In this document: positions 1 to 4,489 of the stretch, piece by piece
How positions within the stretch are numbered: the stretch's first letter is position 1
Layout of the letters: each line of letters begins with the position of its first letter
NCBI GenBank assembly: GCA_013041835.1
Contig: JABDRH010000674.1
Coordinates: forward strand, 1-5,581
DNA from: Desulfatitalea sp.
Lineage (GTDB): Bacteria; Desulfobacterota; Desulfobacteria; Desulfobacterales; Desulfosarcinaceae
Direction: 5' to 3'
Length of the DNA: 5,581 nucleotides
The notes under the pieces: generated by a model
Told to the model about the DNA's origin: nothing
The model's input: only the letters and a program-made list of their open reading frames with translations
Database searches by the model: none
Program-made: the position numbers and the translations under genes

Positions 1-530
1 ATCAGGGCAAGCACGACGCCCAGGGCACAAAACAGCCCCCCACCGGACAGGTCTCCCATGTAACTCAGGGGCGGCACCGGCTGGCCGCCATGGTTGGGAA
101 GTATCGAAAGGGCACCGGACAAGGCCAGATAATTCATGTCATGCCCGGCCTTATGCGTATAGGGGCCGGTCTGTCCCCACCCTGTCAAGCGGGCGTAGAT
201 CAGCCGTGGATTGACCTTGCACGATGCCTCGGGGCCGATTCCCAAAGACTCCATCACACCGGGACGATACGAATCCAACACCACGTCGCCGGCATGAATC
301 AAGCGTTTCACGACATCGATGCCTTCCGAGGATTTCAAATCCACGCGAATGGATCTCTTTCCTCTGTCGAAAGGATAGCCCATGGCAGTAAAGTGATGGT
401 CCGCTTTATCGGAAGAGACGCGATCCACAACCACCACATCCGCTCCGAAGTCCGCCAGCAGCATCGCACTGTAAGGGACCGCAAACACGCCTGCCATTTC
501 AACGACTTTGATGCCTTCCAAAGGACGCAT
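1..530 (-). CDS. CoA-transferase family III / alpha-methylacyl-CoA racemase-like protein, 5' part only
   Basis: The first 176 codons of a gene reading leftward out of the window, open throughout. Proteins of this family (CaiB/BaiF, including alpha-methylacyl-CoA racemase) act in the cytoplasm on acyl-CoA thioesters, either racemising the 2-methyl position or moving CoA between acids. The start MRPLEGIKVVEM, the segment LLADFGADVVVVD (24-36), the GKRSI (57-61) and the YRPGVMESLGIG block (88-99) are typical. GHDMNY places a His at 130 and MGDLSGGG an Asp at 160. The 30-residue spacing matches the His/Asp acid-base pair of mycobacterial racemase MCR (His126/Asp156), which favours a racemase over a transferase. 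The ATG has GGAGG 4 nt upstream. The rest of the gene lies outside, so substrate and exact reaction cannot be told. It diverges from vapBC and appears functionally unrelated to it. I am sure of the family and moderately sure of the racemase assignment. Confidence 0.88.
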   Translation of the reverse strand, partial: MRPLEGIKVVEMAGVFAVPYSAMLLADFGADVVVVDRVSSDKADHHFTAMGYPFDRGKRSIRVDLKSSEGIDVVKRLIHAGDVVLDSYRPGVMESLGIGPEASCKVNPRLIYARLTGWGQTGPYTHKAGHDMNYLALSGALSILPNHGGQPVPPLSYMGDLSGGGLFCALGVVLAL

Positions 531-566
531 GATACCTCCATTTTATTTGCAATATTGGGTGTACAG

Positions 567-594
567 GCAAAAAGCAAGTTGCGTGCCTTTTTGC
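567..594. repeat. Inverted repeat in the racemase-vapB intergenic region
   Basis: A perfect 8-bp inverted repeat, GCAAAAAG (567-574) and CTTTTTGC (587-594), with a 12-nt spacer. It lies 37-64 bases upstream of the racemase-like start, in that gene's likely promoter/leader. Neither strand has a T-run after the stem, so it is not a standard terminator. It could be an operator for the leftward gene or a chance AT-rich palindrome. I saw no convincing promoter for the leftward gene near it. Confidence 0.35.
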
Positions 595-641
595 ACAAAA
601 TGATGATGAACATCTAAAAACTTATGGTTTCCTCGGAACAA

Positions 642-666
642 ATTGTATATCCCATTGACATATCCC
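642..666. promoter_or_regulatory. Imperfect tandem repeat over the vapBC -35 box, candidate VapBC operator
   Basis: Two adjacent near-identical elements, ATTGTATATCCC (642-653) and ATTGACATATCCC (654-666), lie head to tail. The second contains the -35 hexamer. VapB antitoxins, alone or with VapC, generally bind repeats in their own promoter to repress the operon, so this is the natural operator candidate. A weaker GGGT-N8-ACCC inverted repeat (671-686) is centred on the -10 box and is a second candidate. The repeats are read directly; the operator role is inferred. Confidence 0.5.
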
Positions 667-682
667 TTGCGGGTTCTATAAT
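655..682 (+). promoter_or_regulatory. Sigma70-type promoter of vapBC
   Basis: TTGACA (655-660) and TATAAT (677-682) are both perfect consensus hexamers with a 16-bp spacer. Transcription should start near 689-691, leaving a leader of about 28 nt before the vapB ATG. A promoter this strong fits a tightly autorepressed toxin-antitoxin operon. The vapB ribosome binding site GGAGG (706-710) lies 7 nt before the ATG. Confidence 0.85.
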
Positions 683-717
683 ACCCCTAAACTGACAAAC
701 CTAATGGAGGATGGAAA

Positions 718-954
718 ATGGCCTCTGTAAAAACTAGAATTTTCAAGAGTAACCGGAGCCAAGCCGTCCGTTTGCCCATTGAAGTCGCCTTTCCGGAATC
801 CGTGAAGAATGTTGAAATTACCGCGATTGGCAACAAACGTATGATTTTTCCGGCTGGGCAATCCTGGGAAGAATGGTTCGCTGCACCGGGCGTATCCAGT
901 GACTTTATGACAGAGCGAAAGCAGCCGGAAGATCAACGCCGGGAGTCTTTGTAA
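718..954 (+). CDS. vapB: Antitoxin VapB (AbrB/MazE-type DNA-binding antitoxin)
   Basis: A 78-residue antitoxin that should bind and block the VapC RNase encoded next to it and, by homology, repress its own promoter. The N-terminal part forms the swapped-hairpin AbrB-like DNA-binding fold, marked by SNRSQAVRLP (11-20). The C-terminal tail, PAGQSWEEWF (45-54) through VSSDFM (59-64) to the final RRESL, is the toxin-wrapping region. From memory it resembles the VapB/MvpA antitoxins of the Shigella virulence plasmid and Salmonella in length and in most of these blocks. The ATG at 718 has GGAGG 7 nt upstream and follows a consensus promoter. The stop TAA shares its last base with the vapC ATG, so translation of the pair is probably coupled. 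It appears intact. Confidence 0.93.
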   Translation: MASVKTRIFKSNRSQAVRLPIEVAFPESVKNVEITAIGNKRMIFPAGQSWEEWFAAPGVSSDFMTERKQPEDQRRESL

Positions 955-1358
955 TGCTCAAGTACCTCCTGGACACCAATATTGTCATTTATACCATGAG
1001 AAACCGTCCACAGCCGGTTAAATACCGGTTTCAGAAGCATGACGGGCAAATGGCGATTTCAGCCGTGACATTGGGTGAACTGGTGTTTGGTGCGGAACAT
1101 TCGCAACAGGTGGAACGTAACCTGGCGGACATCGAGGCCATGACCGCCCGGCTCGAGGTCCTGTATTTTGACAACAAAGCCGCCTATCATTTTGGACAGA
1201 TACGGTCGGTGCTGTATCGAACGGGTCAGCCCATTGGACCTTATGATATGATGATTGCCGCCCACGCCAGATCCGCAGGCCTGATACTGGTAACAAACAA
1301 TGTCAAGGAATTTGAGCGGGTGCCGGGTATCCTGATAGAAGATTGGAGCATGGAATAA
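954..1358 (+). CDS. vapC: Toxin VapC, PIN-domain endoribonuclease
   Basis: A 134-residue PIN-domain ribonuclease, the toxin partner of VapB. It opens with LLDTNIVIY (Asp7), continues with TLGELVFGAE (Glu42) and GPYDMMIAAHA (Asp98), and ends with VTNNVKEF (Asn116). These are the positions of the Mg-binding acidic cluster. The C-terminal block, ERVPGILIEDW, also matches enteric VapC. VapC of Shigella and Salmonella cleaves initiator tRNA-fMet in the anticodon stem-loop, and that target is a reasonable guess here by similarity only. The ATG overlaps the vapB stop by one base (TAATG), with GGGAG (941-945) inside vapB as the ribosome binding site. All catalytic positions are present and there is no sign of decay, although the reverse-transcriptase remnant begins within a few bases of its stop codon. 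Confidence 0.94.
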   Translation: MLKYLLDTNIVIYTMRNRPQPVKYRFQKHDGQMAISAVTLGELVFGAEHSQQVERNLADIEAMTARLEVLYFDNKAAYHFGQIRSVLYRTGQPIGPYDMMIAAHARSAGLILVTNNVKEFERVPGILIEDWSME

Positions 1359-1361
1359 TCC

Positions 1362-1822
1362 GCGAGCCCTAACAAGGCGACGGGAATAGATCGCGTAGAC
1401 AAGTGAGCGTATGGCGAACAGCTGATGCAGAACCTCGAAGATCCATTATGTCGTAGAGGCGGATATCCGAAAATGCAGTCGGTTCGCACGGTCCGACACG
1501 CGCAGTAAAGGGCAAAAGCCGAAGGAGTTTACCTTTCTTGGATTCACCCACTATTTCGGCAAGACGCGTAACGGGTACTTTAAGCTTAAAAGGCGCACGA
1601 GGCGAAAGAAGATTGGGCTCAGCCTGAACAACTTTACTCACTGAGCTCGCAGTAGCAGGAGCCAATTGAGCAAGGCGCAGCCGAAAGCCATGGCTTAAAA
1701 CTTGGGGCACCGCCTGGAAACAGGCGGCAACAGCGAAAGAACTACAAAGCCTAAAGCCAAGGAAATACCACGGTCTACTCGACACTCATGAAATATGTTT
1801 GATGCGTCAAGGGCAGACTTGA
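1362..1822 (+). pseudogene. Remnant of a group II intron reverse transcriptase/maturase (LtrA-like)
   Basis: Four blocks of a group II intron-encoded protein appear in the right order but in different frames. Block 1 (about 1371-1442) reads NKATGIDRV, then a TGA stop at 1404, then AYGEQLMQNLED: the start of the RT domain. Block 2 (1441-1473) reads IHYVVEADIRK, the strand carrying the first catalytic Asp of the RT domain, reached by a frameshift and a missing stretch. Block 3 (about 1471-1644) reads RFARSD and then FTFLGFTHYFGKTRNGYF before a TGA at 1642: the RT end and start of the maturase (X) domain. The YADD catalytic centre is missing between blocks 2 and 3. Block 4 (about 1688-1822, another frame) reads WLKTWGTAWKQAA and then KYHGLLD, recalling the maturase C-terminus. 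The normal protein is over 400 residues, so this is dead. I found no intron domain V. Blocks 1-3 are strong, block 4 weaker. Confidence 0.8.
1685..1727 (+). other. GNRA-capped hairpin and adjacent palindrome inside the intron remnant
   Basis: CCGCCTG (1710-1716) and CAGGCGG (1721-1727) form a perfect 7-bp stem closed by a GAAA loop, a stable GNRA tetraloop. Just before it, AAGCCATGGCTT (1685-1696) is a perfect 12-bp palindrome. There is no T-run after the hairpin, so it is not a classical terminator. It lies where the maturase C-terminal codons would be, so it may simply be coding sequence that happens to fold. Confidence 0.4.
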
Positions 1823-1863
1823 CCCTGACCTACTTTGACCCTGACCTACTTTCTGACCTACTT
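1821..1863. repeat. 16-bp tandem repeat, about 2.7 copies
   Basis: The unit GACCCTGACCTACTTT occurs at 1821-1836 and 1837-1852 with no mismatch. A third, shortened copy, CTGACCTACTT, follows at 1853-1863. The first copy begins inside an inverted repeat, GTCAAG (1806-1811) and CTTGAC (1818-1823), with a 6-nt loop. The decamer CAAGGGCAGA just before the array (1808-1817) recurs at 1903-1912. No reading frame explains the array. It may be debris of a small mobile or palindromic repeat, or the site of slipped replication next to the intron remnant. Confidence 0.8.
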
Positions 1864-1905
1864 AAATGGTGATGCCGAACAAAGGTTTGTAGCCAACTGA
1901 GCCAA

Positions 1906-1919
1906 GGGCAGATCTGCCC
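1906..1919. repeat. Perfect 14-bp palindrome, weak terminator candidate
   Basis: GGGCAGATCTGCCC is a perfect palindrome. As RNA it gives a 5-bp GGGCA/TGCCC stem with a GATC loop. On the + strand it is followed by CCCTTTT (1919-1925), which gives a poor rho-independent terminator. On the - strand it lies 25 bases past the immunity gene stop but is followed by only two T residues. It could end either flanking transcript weakly, or be part of the repeat cluster at 1806-1863, with which it shares CAAGGGCAGA. Confidence 0.4.
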
Positions 1920-1943
1920 CCTTTTCCGCGAGCTAATTATATC

Positions 1944-2696
1944 CTAAGCCCCCTCCTGAAACGGCTCAAGGCCATCTAACGATTTCCGAGCTTCTTCAAC
2001 CACTGTCATTTCAGGATGTTTGGATAAATCTGATAAAATATTTTTACTTTCAATAGTATTTATATAGCCAAGCGCTTCAGCTATATTATGCGCGGGGTCA
2101 GGAGTTTGCCTCTTAAAAGCAAGAAATGATGTAATTAATTCCCACCGCTTGACATGGTTCCACTTAGCCAAAATGGGCAGCAGCTGACTGGCAAGATATT
2201 CCTTATTAAGATCCAACGCTCTTTCCAATGCCTTGTAGATGTCGGATAATAAATCTGAACAATTAATATCAAGCAAGCATAATTTGAGAGATCCTTCAAA
2301 GTCACATGGGCCATACAATCTCAATATTTTTTTGATCAAATTCAAAACATATTCAGATGGGTTTTCATCATCATCAATCGAGAGGTATAAAGCCCAGGCA
2401 ATTTCATCATAAACATTGTCATATCCGTATAATCGATGAGGCGAGACTTCCATGGTCATATGGATTTTGTTATCAATAAAACCATCAATAGTTTTGAGCC
2501 CCTCTTCATCGTTCCATGCTGCCAGAATTAAAGCAGCTTGATATGCCACATACAAGTCTTTACCATTCAAAAGCTCTCGCAACAAACTCACTCTTTTGGT
2601 GGGAATCGGTTCCAGTAGCTGAACTTCATCCAAACCTATAACATCCCCATCTTCATCCTCATAAAGCAAATGCTTGATTTCTTTTTCAGTTATCAT
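1944..2696 (-). CDS. Putative immunity protein with HEAT-like helical repeats
   Basis: A 250-residue, soluble, mostly helical, acidic protein with no signal peptide or membrane segment. I do not recognise a named family. Helix pairs such as VSLLRELLNGKDLYVAYQAA (36-55) and IAEALGYINTIESKNILSDL (205-224), with the following helix to about 242, have the look of HEAT/ARM-type repeats. It follows the effector gene after 46 bases on the same strand and shares its AT-rich composition, so the best inference is a cytoplasmic immunity protein that masks the toxin domain. Its acidity complements the Lys-rich toxin tip. I chose the ATG at 2696, with a weak GTGGA just upstream. A TTG five codons earlier (2711) is possible but has no ribosome binding site. 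The gene appears complete. The coding call is strong and the immunity role moderate; the HEAT assignment rests on pattern only. Confidence 0.82.
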   Translation of the reverse strand: MITEKEIKHLLYEDEDGDVIGLDEVQLLEPIPTKRVSLLRELLNGKDLYVAYQAALILAAWNDEEGLKTIDGFIDNKIHMTMEVSPHRLYGYDNVYDEIAWALYLSIDDDENPSEYVLNLIKKILRLYGPCDFEGSLKLCLLDINCSDLLSDIYKALERALDLNKEYLASQLLPILAKWNHVKRWELITSFLAFKRQTPDPAHNIAEALGYINTIESKNILSDLSKHPEMTVVEEARKSLDGLEPFQEGA

Positions 2697-2742
2697 TTTT
2701 CCACACTTCAATTAAAAATTAGTAGAGGCAGAGGCAAAATTG

Positions 2743-4458
2743 TTAATCAGACGTAATTTTAATATATTTTTTCAGCACCTTACCTTTTATTAAAATTTCC
2801 TTATCTCTTTGTGTATTTTTTAAATCCATCTTACGTCTTTCAAGCAATTTAGAATTTTTCTTTGATGGATTATTGTCATATTTTGTTTGAGCTTGGTCGA
2901 TTTTTTTCTGGAGCTTGTCACCAATTTTATCTTGCTCAATTATTTCTACATCTTTTAGTTTTCCACTATCAATATCTTTTTGCAGCCTTTCTGAATCAAC
3001 AGTTATTTTCTTGTTACCGTACGATTTGGGAGTATTGGGATCAGCAGAAAAGGAAGTGTATGGGCTATCACTTTTTGCAGGTTCCGCACCACGTATATGC
3101 TGCTCAACAGTTGCTTTTCCTTCAGGACTTGCAGGAACAAGGTCACCATTTTTATCGACATGAGACTTTTGACCGCTTCGCCCCTTAGAGTCATACGGAT
3201 TATTATCTCTTCTAATAATTTCTTTTGAACTTGGTGTCTTCTTTGGGCCGCCCAAATCATCACCCCCACCATACCCCTTTTTCCCAGAATCGTCAATCAC
3301 ACCAGGCTTCTTCGCGGGCGCCCCCGGCTCCGGCATCCCCTTGGCCTTCTTCGCCGTGGGCATCGGCCTGCCGCCGCCGCCAACAGCGTCAAGATCGCGT
3401 TTAGGCAGCCTGGAAGGACGCGGCCCTGTCTTTTTGAGGATGGACAGGATGTGCCGCACCTGTTCGCCTGCCTTGACAAGACGCTTGGATTTCAAGGCGA
3501 TTTTGGCGGTCGCGCCGGTGCCGACGGTGACAAGGGCCAGGATGATCGTGACGGCCACGTCGGACAGGGCCTCGGCGGCCATTTCGGTGCGCTCCAAAGG
3601 GTGGGTGGCCTGCCAGTAGCGGGCGGCAAAATCGTAGAGGATTTCGGTAAGTTCCGGCTCGCCGAACAGGACCTGCAGCATGGCCTTGTATTCCATGGCC
3701 TTGCCGTAGGTTTGGGACACAGGGGCGACCAGCCGGTCGATCTCCTGGCCGATGGGGGTCATTTCGCCTTGATGTATGGCCTGGGCGAGCACCGGGGCCG
3801 CCTGGCGCGGGTAGTTGACCGCGCGCCACAGGGTTTTGAGGTACCCTGCGTAAAAGCCGGGAAATCCCTTGATCAGGCCGATAAGATCGCCCACGGCGCC
3901 GTTCCACACGCCGCCGGCCGACTTTTGGCCGTAGGCCGCGGCTTTTTCGGCGTCGCTCATCTTTGCCAGGCGTGCTTCGTGGGCGTCGTAATTTTGCCGC
4001 TGTTCGGCGACCAGGTCGTCCAGCGTGGCCTTGAGCCGCTGCAAAAGATCGTCCAGGTCCGGCGCGGGGGCAAGGCGCAGGGGCAGCACGGGGCCGATGC
4101 CCATGGGGGCGGTCTCCACGGCCAGGCCGAAGCGCGGTTCGATGACGATTTTAAACGTCTGCAGCACCAGTTGGCGGGCCACGGCCGTGACCACCTGGTG
4201 GTCGTCCAGCCGGTGGACCGGGTGCCGGTCAAAGGATTTATGGGCCAGAAAGCTTCGCAGGCGGCGAAGCGAGGCGCCCGGGTCGTGTCTGACGCACCGC
4301 AGCAGCCACGCTTGGGCTTCCCGCCTGGAAAAGAAAGTCACGCACGGCGCGTCCAGGATATCCTGGCGGCACCAATGGTGGTCCTGGACATAAAATTCGC
4401 AAAATCCGTCGTTCAGCCAGAGGGCGTGATGAAGAAAATATTTTCCGTATCGGCTCAT
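2743..4458 (-). CDS. VgrG-linked polymorphic T6SS effector with possible ADP-ribosyltransferase tip
   Basis: A 571-residue protein encoded 31 bases after vgrG, so a likely cargo effector of that spike. Residues 1-130 form a domain I cannot name. Residues 131-180 are helical and charged. Residues 180-300 resemble the helical delivery regions of T6SS polymorphic toxins, for example WNGAVGDLIGLIKGFPGFYA (185-204) and YWQATHPLERTEM (281-293). Residues 301-318 (VAVTIILALVTVGTGATA) are hydrophobic and could enter a membrane. Residues 341-430 are a Gly/Pro/Lys linker. The toxic tip is about 430-571: Arg456 in HIRG, PYTSFS (466-471), VEIIEQD (504-510), a Lys-rich helical stretch (511-550), and DKEILI (552-557) with Glu554. 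Arg, a Ser-Thr-Ser-like strand and Glu before ILI is the order of R-S-E ADP-ribosyltransferases, so I propose that activity. A nuclease tip is the main alternative. The codons shift from GC-rich to AT-rich near residue 386-406. The start ATG has only a weak ribosome binding site. No PAAR domain is seen. Confidence 0.85.
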   Translation of the reverse strand: MSRYGKYFLHHALWLNDGFCEFYVQDHHWCRQDILDAPCVTFFSRREAQAWLLRCVRHDPGASLRRLRSFLAHKSFDRHPVHRLDDHQVVTAVARQLVLQTFKIVIEPRFGLAVETAPMGIGPVLPLRLAPAPDLDDLLQRLKATLDDLVAEQRQNYDAHEARLAKMSDAEKAAAYGQKSAGGVWNGAVGDLIGLIKGFPGFYAGYLKTLWRAVNYPRQAAPVLAQAIHQGEMTPIGQEIDRLVAPVSQTYGKAMEYKAMLQVLFGEPELTEILYDFAARYWQATHPLERTEMAAEALSDVAVTIILALVTVGTGATAKIALKSKRLVKAGEQVRHILSILKKTGPRPSRLPKRDLDAVGGGGRPMPTAKKAKGMPEPGAPAKKPGVIDDSGKKGYGGGDDLGGPKKTPSSKEIIRRDNNPYDSKGRSGQKSHVDKNGDLVPASPEGKATVEQHIRGAEPAKSDSPYTSFSADPNTPKSYGNKKITVDSERLQKDIDSGKLKDVEIIEQDKIGDKLQKKIDQAQTKYDNNPSKKNSKLLERRKMDLKNTQRDKEILIKGKVLKKYIKITSD

Positions 4459-4489
4459 GGTGCTTGCCGCCGTCCTGATGTTATGCAGA

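Noticed and set aside
90..617. + strand open frame of 175 codons at the left end
   Set aside because: Antisense to the clearly recognisable racemase/CoA-transferase sequence, whose catalytic motifs are on the - strand.
1362..1400. CCCTAACAAGGC, resembling the start of an integron attC site
   Set aside because: No matching inverse core with imperfect-stem spacing follows, and the same bases encode the NKATGID block of the intron maturase remnant.
1369..1785. Long open frame on the - strand (138 codons) across the vapC-downstream region
   Set aside because: It runs antisense to recognisable fragments of a group II intron reverse transcriptase, has no ribosome binding site that I trust, and its product resembles no known protein. 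It is treated as a shadow of the decayed gene.
1359..1943. Possible CRISPR array or tRNA in the gene-free stretch
   Set aside because: The only tandem repeats are 16-bp units without spacers, and I saw no cloverleaf.
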